Below, in pieces: positions 6,623 through 14,815 of a stretch of DNA of 49,631 bases. The notes beneath the pieces were generated by a model. That model saw nothing but the letters and a program-made list of their open reading frames with translations. It was not told the DNA's origin and did not search any database. Position numbers and translations under genes: made by a program. Source of the stretch: Ruminococcus sp. Lineage in GTDB: Bacteria; Bacillota; Clostridia; Oscillospirales; Ruminococcaceae. Position 1 is the first letter of the stretch. Each line of letters starts with the position of its first letter. The DNA lies in assembly GCA_017529875.1 (NCBI GenBank), contig JAFXNC010000046.1:1-49631 (forward strand). The letters are read 5' to 3'.

Positions 6623-8182
6623 CTATCCTTCGAGGAATGCTGAACCAAGTGCCGCGATCACTCCGATGATCAGCAGCGCCACCGAGAGGGTCACGATGAT
6701 CCCTATGGCAAGTGCCGCAGCGGCGTCACCGATGAATGCCGTTCCTATCACGGCGGGGTATTCCCACCAGCAGTACCGGTTGGAGCGTCTGCCCGGAGCA
6801 AACTTGAATACGAATACGCAGCTCACGATAAAGCCTGCCAGTGCGCAGAGCCCGGAGCAGAAGGTTATCAGTCCCGGCATCTTCATGAAGTTTTTGAACA
6901 GTGCCGGCAGCAGGCTGTTGAGCATCATATACTCGAATATCCCCGAGAGTATCAGCATCGGTACCCGGAAGGTCATCGCCCCGAACAGCTTGGAGCGCTT
7001 CAGCGATGCAGCGCCGCCGGGCGTTACAGTGATGTTGGCGGGCTGCATCTGAGCGGGAGGTGCAGTGAAGTATCTTGCGGACGTACCCGGCTGCTGCCTT
7101 GCTGGCGCCAGGGCATGGGTATTGCTCGTCGGAAGGGCGTGCTTTCTGGCACGGCGGTCTTCCACCTCGCAGTAAGGACAGGTGCGGAGACCTCTTCGGT
7201 AGTAGTGGAGCTTGTCCCGCCTGCACCTTACAAGCTCTCCGCTGAACCTGACCAGAGCCTGCTTCCACTCCCGCGCATCGGGACGGCGGGAGGGGTCGCG
7301 GTCTCCGTCGATGAAGGCTCTTTTAAACAGCTCCTTCATGTAGTCCGGCAGGAGGCTGAGATCCGGAGCATAAGGTGAAGGCGTCCGGGTGCATCTCGGG
7401 TTGAAGAAAGGCGTCTGGCAGAGCTCCACCATTTTGTCCTTGCGGACGGGGTGAGCGGGGGAGCCCTTCCGGGGGCTGAGCTTGACGCCCGAGAAGGGGT
7501 GTATGCCGTTCATCAGCATACGGAAGATGTGTACCGCCAGTGCAAAGCAGTCAGACTCTTTGGTAAAGGTCTTTCCGGGGCATTTCTCATAGTTTGTGCC
7601 CATGACGTTCCGGATCACCTCCGGAGCGGCATAGCCTTCGAGACAGACTGTGCATCTGTACTCCCGGAAGCCGCTCCTGAAATGGTAGGAATCCGCGTCA
7701 ATAAAGGTAACAGAGCAGTCGGAGTTGATCTTGATGTTGTTGGGGTTGAAATCTCCGAAGACCTGTCCCTGACTGTGCAGCGCCTCGATGGTCTCGCATA
7801 TGCTGATAAGGCATTTGACCCTGTCCGCAGTGGAGAAGCCGTGGGCCTTTTTGGGCGGGTACTCGTAGAGCTGGTCAAGCTCGTATGCCGACTTGATCTT
7901 CTGCATACCGAATCCGATGAACCGGCGCTTGGCATCGTAGAGCGGGGCAAGGGGCCACGCTATGTGTCTTGCGATGCGGGCGTTCTGGAAGCTGGCAGTT
8001 TTGCTGAACCTGACCATCTCGGTGATCTTGCTCTCCCGCTTGGCGGCATCCTGCATGGTGTTGTAGAGCTTAGCGACCCGTCCGGGGTAGTTCTTGAGCT
8101 CGTACACCGAACCCTCGCCGCCCTTGCTCAGGGGTTTGTCGCTCAGGTCGATGGGGGTGTTTGCCTGTGTGTAAACGATCAT
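6623..8182 (-). CDS. Membrane-anchored protein kinase with zinc cluster (TerY-P type)
   Basis: 519 aa. The N-terminal kinase domain has a glycine loop GGEGSVY (21-27), Lys38 in VAKLY, a catalytic loop GDFNPNN (Asp144, Asn149) and a metal site IDAD (Asp162) in place of DFG. The usual HRD is replaced by FGD, typical of this divergent bacterial kinase group. After the kinase domain, Cys320, His326, Cys335 and Cys338 could form one zinc site. A disordered stretch (345-395) leads to about four membrane segments between 402 and 518. It is the first gene of the operon, after GGAGGAAAG. It probably phosphorylates Ser/Thr on operon partners at the membrane, balanced by the PP2C. Signal sensed is unknown. 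Confidence 0.85.
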   Translation of the reverse strand: MIVYTQANTPIDLSDKPLSKGGEGSVYELKNYPGRVAKLYNTMQDAAKRESKITEMVRFSKTASFQNARIARHIAWPLAPLYDAKRRFIGFGMQKIKSAYELDQLYEYPPKKAHGFSTADRVKCLISICETIEALHSQGQVFGDFNPNNIKINSDCSVTFIDADSYHFRSGFREYRCTVCLEGYAAPEVIRNVMGTNYEKCPGKTFTKESDCFALAVHIFRMLMNGIHPFSGVKLSPRKGSPAHPVRKDKMVELCQTPFFNPRCTRTPSPYAPDLSLLPDYMKELFKRAFIDGDRDPSRRPDAREWKQALVRFSGELVRCRRDKLHYYRRGLRTCPYCEVEDRRARKHALPTSNTHALAPARQQPGTSARYFTAPPAQMQPANITVTPGGAASLKRSKLFGAMTFRVPMLILSGIFEYMMLNSLLPALFKNFMKMPGLITFCSGLCALAGFIVSCVFVFKFAPGRRSNRYCWWEYPAVIGTAFIGDAAAALAIGIIVTLSVALLIIGVIAALGSAFLEG

Positions 8183-8241
8183 ATATCTTTCCTCCGTTTT
8201 ATGAAGTCAGATCTTACGGGAGCCTTTTTGCGGCCCTCTGA

Positions 8242-8277
8242 TATATATAACGCACCGGGATCCGATTTGTCTCACGG
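8242..8277 (-). promoter_or_regulatory. Proximal twin element, ECF-like promoter P1 of the kinase operon
   Basis: Read on the minus strand: CCGTGAGACA, 14 variable bases, then GCGTTATATATA. TGAGAC and CGTT are 16 bases apart, close to the TGAAAC-N16-CGTC/A layout of ECF sigma promoters in Firmicutes. It ends about 60 bases upstream of the kinase ATG. A second copy with the same spacing lies 89 bp further upstream. It could instead be an operator. Confidence 0.5.
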
Positions 8278-8330
8278 ATACTGAAAATTTTTTCCTCCGC
8301 ATTCGGATAAGGTCTTCCGTGTGCTTTCAT

Positions 8331-8366
8331 TTATCATAACGCTGCCGACGGGCAAATGTCTCACGG
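8331..8366 (-). promoter_or_regulatory. Distal twin element, ECF-like promoter P2 of the kinase operon
   Basis: On the minus strand CCGTGAGACA is followed by 14 variable bases and GCGTTATGATAA. It matches the proximal element at its first 10 bases and at most of its last 12, while the middle differs, which is what selected -35 and -10 boxes look like. The rest of the 333-base gap between the divergent genes (8183-8515) holds only this pair and a SigA-type promoter for the plus strand. Confidence 0.5.
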
Positions 8367-8445
8367 GAAGACAAAACTTTTTTCAAAGCAGCGGGGGAGC
8401 TGCTGAACCATATCCCGATTTTGGCAAAGATAAACAGATTATTTC

Positions 8446-8474
8446 TTGACTTTATGCCGAAAACATATTATAAT
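8446..8474 (+). promoter_or_regulatory. SigA-type promoter for the zinc-ribbon/serine hydrolase genes
   Basis: TTGACT (8446-8451), a 17-base spacer and TATAAT (8469-8474). It fires away from the kinase operon and stands about 40 bases before the start at 8516. Confidence 0.85.
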
Positions 8475-8515
8475 ATAGATGTAGAAACTAAGCCGGTTCC
8501 CGGGAGGTGAGCTTT

Positions 8516-9121
8516 ATGACAAAGAGATGTCCGTGGTGCGGGGAGAAACTTGAAAACCCCGGCATTTTTGCCCTCGGACAGTACCGCTGCCGATGCTGCG
8601 GCAAAAAAAGCACCCTCAGGCGCGACCTGCGATTTCTGTGGGTGCCGGGAGCGTTCGCCTTCGCGGTGATACTGCTGACCAGAAGCGTCTTTGCGCTGAC
8701 CTCGGTGCTGCTGATAGGGGTGTCGGTTTACTGGTACAGGCTCCATGCGCCCCTTGTGCGCTCCACGAAGAAATACGTCCCTGTCAAGACCGCCCAGGCG
8801 CGTCTGACTCTGCTGGAACAGCAGGGCTTTGTCAAAAAGCGAATGACCTTCCTGGAGGGGCAGTGCTTTACAGTAGTCTTCATCAACGAGAACGACGAGC
8901 CGTTATCCAAGACGCTCACCGTCAACGCCGACAGCGTCAGCTTTGACGATGACGAGCTCACGGTCAGATTCTCTTTCCTGCCCAAATGCACCCGCTACAA
9001 GGACTTCCCCAAGGACACCCCGCTGTTTCTTTTCAGAGGCCGGGAGCGCCTTGCCAAGGGGATACTCACCAGCCCCGTGGCCTTTCCGAGACTGGATGCA
9101 TCCGAGCTGGGCGATGAATGA
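8516..9121 (+). CDS. Zinc-ribbon membrane protein
   Basis: 201 aa, no named family recognised. Two CxxC pairs (Cys5/Cys8 and Cys25/Cys28) form an N-terminal zinc ribbon. Two hydrophobic segments follow at about 41-57 and 59-74. The remaining C-terminal 125 residues are soluble, beta-rich by appearance and rich in charged residues. The ATG at 8516 is preferred because GGGAGG lies 8 bases before it, whereas an in-frame GTG at 8507 overlaps that ribosome site. The next gene follows with a possible 4-base overlap. The zinc ribbon should be cytoplasmic. Function unknown. It is divergent from the kinase operon, which also encodes a zinc-cluster membrane protein, but no functional link is shown. Confidence 0.8.
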   Translation: MTKRCPWCGEKLENPGIFALGQYRCRCCGKKSTLRRDLRFLWVPGAFAFAVILLTRSVFALTSVLLIGVSVYWYRLHAPLVRSTKKYVPVKTAQARLTLLEQQGFVKKRMTFLEGQCFTVVFINENDEPLSKTLTVNADSVSFDDDELTVRFSFLPKCTRYKDFPKDTPLFLFRGRERLAKGILTSPVAFPRLDASELGDE

Positions 9122-9141
9122 CAATAATGCGGAGGCAGAAC

Positions 9142-10137
9142 ATGACCGAATCAACGCTTCACAAACTGATAGATGAAAGCACCGGAAACGAGAGCAATAT
9201 CCGTCAGATATGCGCCCTTCGGGAGGGCGAGACCGTCTACTGCGACAGCTGGAAGGGCTTTAAAAGCGACAGTGCCCTCCACGTCATGTCAGTGACCAAG
9301 GGCGTAATGGCGGTGCTTACCGGCATCGCCGCTGACAAGGGCTTTATCAGAAGCACCGAGCAGAAAGTTCTCGACTTCTTCCCGGATCACACCGTCAAGC
9401 GCGGCGAGAAGACTATCTATGACGTCACCCTCAGACACCTGCTCACCATGACCGCGCCCTATAAATACCGCTCCGAGCCCTGGACAAAGGTCTGCACCTC
9501 AGCCGACTGGACTAAGGCCGCCCTCGACCTGCTGGGCGGGCGGGGAGGCATCACCGGGGAGTTCAAATACGCCACTCTCGGCATACAGATACTCTCAGGG
9601 GTCATCGAGAATGCCTCTGGCATGAAGTGCCTTGACTTTGCCAACGAGTACCTGTTCGCGCCCCTGGGTATACCTGCTCACGTCTCCCACGGCGACAGCT
9701 CCAAGGAGGATCAGCTTGAATACGTGATGAGCAAGTCCCCCCGCATAAACGAGTGGTACTCCGACCCGGCGGGAACTGTTACGGCGGGCTGGGGGCTCAC
9801 CCTTTCAGCCTGCGATATGGCTAAGCTCGGCTGGATGCTGATAAACGGCGGTACTTACGGCAATTCCCCTGTGGTATCGGAGGACTGGATCGCACAGATG
9901 ACCTCCCCGATAGTAAAGCTGAATGAGCGCTTTGCGAATATGTACTACGGCTATCTCTGGTACAGACCCTTTGAAGACCGCCCGGTGTTCGCAGCCATCG
10001 GCGACGGCGGCAACGTGATCTACGCCGACCCCGAAAAGAGGATATCCGTAGGCGTGACAGGCATTTTCAAGCCGAGGATATTTGACCGCGTCGCGTTTAT
10101 AGAGAAGTACGTTATCCCCCTTGCAGAAAGCCTGTAA
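9142..10137 (+). CDS. Serine hydrolase of the beta-lactamase/penicillin-binding (class C, EstB-like) family
   Basis: 331 aa. The catalytic SVTK tetrad (Ser50-Lys53) sits in HVMSVTKGVMAV. KYATLG is in the place of the usual YxN motif, and GDGGN near the C-terminus takes the place of the KTG/HTG motif. The family contains esterases, D-amino acid peptidases and beta-lactamases, so substrate cannot be assigned. There is no signal peptide, so it is probably cytoplasmic. The start at 9142 is chosen because GGAGG at 9131-9135 fits it, whereas the upstream ATG at 9118 overlaps the previous stop and lacks a ribosome site. It is transcribed with the zinc-ribbon gene. Confidence 0.85.
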   Translation: MTESTLHKLIDESTGNESNIRQICALREGETVYCDSWKGFKSDSALHVMSVTKGVMAVLTGIAADKGFIRSTEQKVLDFFPDHTVKRGEKTIYDVTLRHLLTMTAPYKYRSEPWTKVCTSADWTKAALDLLGGRGGITGEFKYATLGIQILSGVIENASGMKCLDFANEYLFAPLGIPAHVSHGDSSKEDQLEYVMSKSPRINEWYSDPAGTVTAGWGLTLSACDMAKLGWMLINGGTYGNSPVVSEDWIAQMTSPIVKLNERFANMYYGYLWYRPFEDRPVFAAIGDGGNVIYADPEKRISVGVTGIFKPRIFDRVAFIEKYVIPLAESL

Positions 10138-10190
10138 AAAACTGTGCCGCTCACGGCGGTGATCTTACTTTATGTTCCGAGGATAAATAT

Positions 10191-12329
10191 ATGTCAAAAA
10201 AGGTTTACGACAACCGCGAGCTATCGTGGCTGAAATTCAATATGCGCGTGCTGGAGGAGGCGCAGGACAGCGCCGTTCCCCTTATGGAGCGGCTGAAATT
10301 CGCCTCTATCTATTCCAGCAACCTGGATGAGTTCTTTCAGGTGCGGGTGGGTGCGCTGACCGATCAGCGGCTCATCGGCGACAGCGAAAAGGACAACAAG
10401 ACCCGACTGCGCCCCTCGGAGCAGCTTTCGGAGATATATTCCCGGGTGGCAAAGCTTGCTGACCGCAAGGACAAGGCCTTCCACACCATTCAGCGGGAGC
10501 TGGAGGTCAAGGGCATCAGCCGCCGCAGCTTCAAGAGCCTCAGCAAGTCCGAACAGGAGTTTATCGAGAGATATTGGGCTTACGAGATCGAGCCTATGGT
10601 CAACGCCGTCATCATCGACAGGCGGCATCCATTCCCGTTTTTGGGCAACAAGGAGCTGTTCGTCTGCGCCAGGCTGGCCTCCAAGACCGGCGTGCTGATA
10701 GGGCTTATCAGCTGCACCGAGAAATTCGAGCGGCTGGTCTTCCTGCCCACCGAGGACAGCTCGGTGAACTATATGCTCATCGAGGATATCATCTCGGCCT
10801 ATGCCGACAGGGTATTTTCAAGCTACAAGATCGAGGAGCGCTGCATACTCCGCCTGACCCGCAGCGCGGATATCAGCCTCGACGACGATTTCGATATGGA
10901 GCTGGACGCAAGGCAGAATATGTCCGAGCTCATCAGCAAGCGCAAAAGGCTGCGCCCGGTGAGATTACAGCTCAGCCGCACCATGCCCGACGATACAGTA
11001 AGCGAGCTGAGCTCGCGCCTCGAACTCAGCACCAAGCAGATGTTCGTGGAGAAGTCCCCCCTTGACCTGGGGTATGTCTTCGCGCTGTGCCCCAAGTGCT
11101 CCCAGTACAGCGAGATGTTCTACTCCAAGCGAGAGCCTCAGACCTCCCGCATGATCGACGAGACCCGCCCCATGATGGCGCAGATCGACGAGCGCGACCT
11201 GCTGCTTTCCTACCCCTATGAGTCAATAAAGCCCTTCCTGCGCCTGCTCGACGAGGCCGCCGCCGACCCGGACGTGGTCTCGATGAAGATGACCCTCTAC
11301 CGGGTAGCGAAGAATTCCCGGGTGATAAAAGCGCTGTGTACCGCCGCCGAGAACGGCAAGGAGGTATTCGTGCTGGTGGAGCTGAGGGCGAGGTTCGACG
11401 AGGAAAACAACATCGAGCAGTCCCGCCAGCTGGAAGAAGCAGGCTGCCGGGTCATGTACGGACCTGCGGGCTTCAAGGTACACTCCAAGCTCTGCCTGAT
11501 AACCAAAAAAGTCGGCAAGGAGCTTAAATACTACACTCAGATCGGCACCGGCAACTATAATGAGAAGACCGCCGAGCTCTATACCGATCTCTCCCTGATG
11601 ACCACGAATCAGGATTTCGGCCTCGATGCCTGCGACGTGTTCAGAGCCCTCTCCCTGGGGGAGACTGTGGACAGTATGCGGATGCTGTGGGCGGCGCCTC
11701 ACTGTTTGCAGAACCGTGCCTTAGAGATGATGGACAACGAGATCAGGATAGCCCGCGCCGGCGGCGAGGGGTATGTGGGGCTCAAGCTCAACTCCCTTAC
11801 CGACAAGGCCCTCATCGACAAGCTCATCGAGTGCTCTCAGGCGGGGGTCAGGGTGGAAATGGTCATCCGGGGCATCTCCTGCCTTGTGGCAGGGATAAAG
11901 GGCGTCACCGAGAACGTCCGTATCGTCTCGATAGTCGGGCGCTACCTGGAACACGGGCGCATCTACATTTTCGGCGAGGGCGTGAGACAGAATATCTACA
12001 TCTCCTCCGCGGACTTCATGACCCGCAACACCACCCGCCGTGTGGAGATCGCAGCGCCTGTCCTTGCGGACGACCTGAAAGAGCGTATCCTCGACTACTT
12101 CAAGGTGCAGCTCTCGGACAACGTCAAAGCCCGTGAGCAGCTCTCCGACCGCAGCTATGTCCATGTCCGCAACGACAACGTCCCACTGGACGCGCAAAAG
12201 CACTTCATAGCCGAGGCCTACGCCAACGTCCCGCTGGTGAAGCAGTCCGCTCCCGCCCCGGAAAAGAAAAAGGGCTTTTTCGCAAGGCTCTTCGGGCGCT
12301 TCGGCAAGAAGAACAGGCAAAAGCCGTGA
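10191..12329 (+). CDS. ppk1: Polyphosphate kinase 1
   Basis: 712 aa, the usual length for this family. It makes inorganic polyphosphate from the terminal phosphate of ATP and can run in reverse. The N-terminus (NRELSWLKFNMRVLEEA) and the SSNLDEFF block (42-49) are hallmark sequences. The phosphorylated histidine is His431 in GFKVHSKLCL, followed by IGTGNYNEKTA. A second conserved histidine region, LEHGRIYIF, and TRNTTRR near the end complete the phospholipase-D-like domains. The C-terminal 25 residues are a basic tail. GAGGA precedes the ATG by about 7 bases. It lies 53 bases after the serine hydrolase gene and ends at a strong terminator. Polyphosphate commonly serves stress tolerance. Confidence 0.97.
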   Translation: MSKKVYDNRELSWLKFNMRVLEEAQDSAVPLMERLKFASIYSSNLDEFFQVRVGALTDQRLIGDSEKDNKTRLRPSEQLSEIYSRVAKLADRKDKAFHTIQRELEVKGISRRSFKSLSKSEQEFIERYWAYEIEPMVNAVIIDRRHPFPFLGNKELFVCARLASKTGVLIGLISCTEKFERLVFLPTEDSSVNYMLIEDIISAYADRVFSSYKIEERCILRLTRSADISLDDDFDMELDARQNMSELISKRKRLRPVRLQLSRTMPDDTVSELSSRLELSTKQMFVEKSPLDLGYVFALCPKCSQYSEMFYSKREPQTSRMIDETRPMMAQIDERDLLLSYPYESIKPFLRLLDEAAADPDVVSMKMTLYRVAKNSRVIKALCTAAENGKEVFVLVELRARFDEENNIEQSRQLEEAGCRVMYGPAGFKVHSKLCLITKKVGKELKYYTQIGTGNYNEKTAELYTDLSLMTTNQDFGLDACDVFRALSLGETVDSMRMLWAAPHCLQNRALEMMDNEIRIARAGGEGYVGLKLNSLTDKALIDKLIECSQAGVRVEMVIRGISCLVAGIKGVTENVRIVSIVGRYLEHGRIYIFGEGVRQNIYISSADFMTRNTTRRVEIAAPVLADDLKERILDYFKVQLSDNVKAREQLSDRSYVHVRNDNVPLDAQKHFIAEAYANVPLVKQSAPAPEKKKGFFARLFGRFGKKNRQKP

Positions 12330-12362
12330 ACTGAATAATCGCCTCCCGTCAGGGGCATAACT

Positions 12363-12396
12363 AAGACAGTACCGCAGATGCGCGGTGCTGTCTTTT
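12363..12396 (+). terminator. Rho-independent terminator after ppk1
   Basis: AAGACAGTACCGC pairs with GCGGTGCTGTCTT around a short loop and is followed by TTTT. The next gene's ribosome site starts only 6 bases later, so read-through expression of that gene is possible. Confidence 0.85.
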
Positions 12397-12415
12397 GTGT
12401 TAAGGAGTGATATGT

Positions 12416-12661
12416 ATGGGCAAGAAACGCAAAAAGCCTGTTGAAGCCGTCTTCGACGACGAAAAAGACCTTGAACTGGAGCGCATAGGCGCCGCCTATG
12501 ACCCCGATGCCCCGGACGTGCGCACCGGTCTCGATTCCGGGGCGGCCTCAGCCGGTGAGATGACCGGGCTCATCCCCGGCGGCGGCGATATGACAGGCGG
12601 GGAGTACGAGGCGCAGAAGGATCTTTTCCCCTTCGGCACGCCGAATATCCTGCCGAGGTAA
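12416..12661 (+). CDS. Small acidic protein of unknown function
   Basis: 81 aa, not recognised. The N-terminus is a short basic stretch (GKKRKK), then the protein is rich in Asp, Glu, Gly and Pro with no hydrophobic core, so it is probably disordered. The ATG at 12416 has AAGGAG 8 bases before it. An in-frame GTG at 12407 overlaps that site and is rejected. It starts just downstream of the ppk1 terminator, with no clear promoter of its own, so its expression may depend on read-through. The good ribosome site and proper codon use support it as a real gene, but function cannot be guessed. Confidence 0.6.
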   Translation: MGKKRKKPVEAVFDDEKDLELERIGAAYDPDAPDVRTGLDSGAASAGEMTGLIPGGGDMTGGEYEAQKDLFPFGTPNILPR

Positions 12662-12726
12662 GACAGGGCGGCGCGGGCTTATGTCTGCGCCGCTTTGCCG
12701 TATTTGCAGAAAAACCTCCCGCAAGG

Positions 12727-12755
12727 TTGCATTTGTTACGGATATGTGTTATAAT
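12727..12755 (+). promoter_or_regulatory. SigA-type promoter of pepF
   Basis: TTGCAT (12727-12732), a 17-base spacer and TATAAT (12750-12755), about 40 bases before the pepF ATG. Confidence 0.8.
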
Positions 12756-12794
12756 ACATACAGCCAAAAAATAACACCGAAAGGAAATAATACT

Positions 12795-14591
12795 ATGTCA
12801 GAAGAAAGAATACCCAAAAGATCCGAGATCCCCGAGGAGTCGAAATGGGCCCTCGAGGATATCTACCCTTCCGACGAGGCCTGGGAAGCTGATTTCGAGA
12901 AGTTCAAGTCCTTCCCCGAAAGGGTCGCCTCCTACAAGGGCAGACTGGGAGAGAGCGCCGGGACGCTGCTGGAATTCCTGCGCCTTTCCGACGAGATCGC
13001 TGTGCTTGCCGACAGCCTCGGCAACTACGCCCAGCGCCGCTCCGACGAGGACACCGCAAACACCCTCTATCAGGGCATGACAGGTCAGCTCATGAACGCC
13101 TATGTCGCCCTCAACGCCGCAGGCAGCTTCGAGACCCCGGAGATCATCTCGATCCCCGAGGAAAAGCTGGAAGGTTTCTACGCCGAGTGCGAGGATCTGC
13201 GCCTATACAAACGCGCCCTCGACCGCATCAGGCTCAAAAAGGATCACATCCTCTCCGAGGCGGAGGAGCGCATCATCGCCCTGGCCGGTGAGATGTCCCA
13301 GTCCCCGGAGAACATCTTCTCCATGTTCTCGGATGCCGACCTGAAATTCCCCGACGCTCTTGATAAGGACGGCAAGGCTCACCAGGTCACCCACGGCTCC
13401 TATATCCCGCTGGTGCAGAGCTCCGACAGAGTGCTGAGAAAGTCGGCCTTCGAGTCCATGTACCACACCTATGACAGCTTCAAGAACACCTGTGCCGCCA
13501 CCCTCAATTCTCAGATCAAGGCGGTGCAGTTCTATTCCGCTGCCCGCAGATATGAGTCCTCCCTCGAAGCGGAGCTTTCCTCCAACGAAGTGCCGGTGGA
13601 GGTTTACCATAACCTTATCAAGGCCGTCCACGAGAATATGCAGTATATGTACGACTATGTCAAGCTGCGCAAAAAACTCATGGGTGTTGACGAGCTGCAT
13701 ATGTACGACCTCTACACTCCCATAGTCTCCGACCTGGACATGAAGATCACCTTTGAGGAGGCCAAGGAGACCGTCCTCAAGGCGCTGGCGCCCATGGGCG
13801 AGGACTACCTCGCACTGATACGCAAGGGCTTCAGCGAGCGCTGGATCGACGTCTACGAAAACGAGGGCAAGACCTCCGGCGCATACTCCGCCGGCGCAAG
13901 GGTACATCCCTATGTGCTGCTCAACCACAAGGATACCCTCAACTGTATGTTCACCCTTGCCCATGAGATGGGTCACGCCATACATTCCTACCTCTCCAAC
14001 AAGACCCAGCCCGTGGTCTATTCGGACTATGTGATCTTCGTGGCGGAGGTGGCCTCCACCTGCAACGAGGCTCTGCTGATGCAGTACCTGCTGAAAAATA
14101 CCACCGACAGGCGCGAGAAGGCTTACCTCATCAACTATTTCCTGGAGCAGTTCCGCACCACCCTGTACAGGCAGACCATGTTCGCCGAGTTCGAGCTTAA
14201 AATAAACGAGCTCTCCGCTTCTGGCGAGAGCCTTACCGCCGATACCCTCAACGACCTCTACTATGAGCTCAACAAGCTCTATTTCGGCGATGATATAGTT
14301 ATCGACAAGGAGATCGCCCTCGAGTGGGCAAGGATCCCCCATTTCTACTACAACTACTATGTATACCAGTACGCCACCGGCTACTCCGCAGCCATAGCCC
14401 TCTCCAACAGGATACTCAGCGAGGGCGAGACTGCCGTTAAGGATTACCTCGGGTTCCTCTCCGGCGGCTGCTCTAAAGACCCGATCTCTCTGCTGCGCGG
14501 AGCGGGCGTAGATATGGCCTCCGAGAAGCCCGTAGCCGACGCTCTCGGTATTTTCGGGGAGCTTATCAGGGAAATGGAAGCTCTTTTCTGA
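12795..14591 (+). CDS. pepF: Oligoendopeptidase F (M3B metallopeptidase)
   Basis: 598 aa, the usual PepF length. It cleaves short peptides in the cytoplasm. The zinc site is HEMGH (390-394) in LAHEMGHAIHS, with Glu418 in VAEVAST as the third ligand, 28 residues on, as in the thimet oligopeptidase family. The N-terminal helical domain (SEIPEESKWALEDIYP onward) is typical. The reading frame is open further upstream, but the ATG at 12795 follows AAAGGAAA and the promoter lies between 12727 and 12755, so the upstream extension is not coding. It forms its own transcription unit between the small acidic gene and the acyl-chain operon. Confidence 0.95.
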   Translation: MSEERIPKRSEIPEESKWALEDIYPSDEAWEADFEKFKSFPERVASYKGRLGESAGTLLEFLRLSDEIAVLADSLGNYAQRRSDEDTANTLYQGMTGQLMNAYVALNAAGSFETPEIISIPEEKLEGFYAECEDLRLYKRALDRIRLKKDHILSEAEERIIALAGEMSQSPENIFSMFSDADLKFPDALDKDGKAHQVTHGSYIPLVQSSDRVLRKSAFESMYHTYDSFKNTCAATLNSQIKAVQFYSAARRYESSLEAELSSNEVPVEVYHNLIKAVHENMQYMYDYVKLRKKLMGVDELHMYDLYTPIVSDLDMKITFEEAKETVLKALAPMGEDYLALIRKGFSERWIDVYENEGKTSGAYSAGARVHPYVLLNHKDTLNCMFTLAHEMGHAIHSYLSNKTQPVVYSDYVIFVAEVASTCNEALLMQYLLKNTTDRREKAYLINYFLEQFRTTLYRQTMFAEFELKINELSASGESLTADTLNDLYYELNKLYFGDDIVIDKEIALEWARIPHFYYNYYVYQYATGYSAAIALSNRILSEGETAVKDYLGFLSGGCSKDPISLLRGAGVDMASEKPVADALGIFGELIREMEALF

Positions 14592-14684
14592 ACTGCGTCA
14601 GGTAAAAAATGGGCAAATCCGGTCAAAATCCGTCAATCTGCCAAAAAATTCCGATAAAACGGCATATTTTTTCTGTATTACAAA

Positions 14685-14721
14685 AGCCCGGTTCTGCACA
14701 AATTCTGTGCAAAATCGGGCT
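14685..14721 (+). terminator. Interrupted hairpin after pepF
   Basis: AGCCCG (14685-14690) pairs with CGGGCT (14716-14721), and GCACA (14696-14700) pairs with TGTGC (14706-14710), with symmetric 5-base internal loops. The T tract on the plus strand is poor. It may end pepF transcription or be a regulator site, since it touches the -35 box of the acyl-chain operon promoter. Confidence 0.45.
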
Positions 14722-14722
14722 A

Positions 14723-14750
14723 TTGCATATTTTAATCCAAAAAGTATTAT
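14723..14750 (+). promoter_or_regulatory. Promoter of the acyl-chain operon
   Basis: TTGCAT (14723-14728), a 16-base spacer and TATTAT (14745-14750). A second TATAAT-like box lies a few bases on. It stands about 65 bases before the ACP start. Confidence 0.6.
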
Positions 14751-14815
14751 ATTATAATAATAGGGTAGTATTCAAAGACTATGTATATATTAAACTTAAG
14801 AAGGAGTTTGTAATC

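Noticed and set aside
154..8182. Tellurite resistance operon
   Set aside because: Only the TerY-type VWA gene and its kinase and phosphatase occur. No terB, terC, terD or terE genes are present.
12681..12794. Upstream extension of pepF (38 extra residues)
   Set aside because: It covers the promoter at 12727-12755, so it cannot be in the transcript. The ATG at 12795 has a ribosome site.
13203..14342. 379-aa open frame on the minus strand
   Set aside because: It lies inside pepF in antisense, has no ribosome site, and its sequence is an artefact of the GC-rich third positions of the real gene, whose zinc motif is clear.
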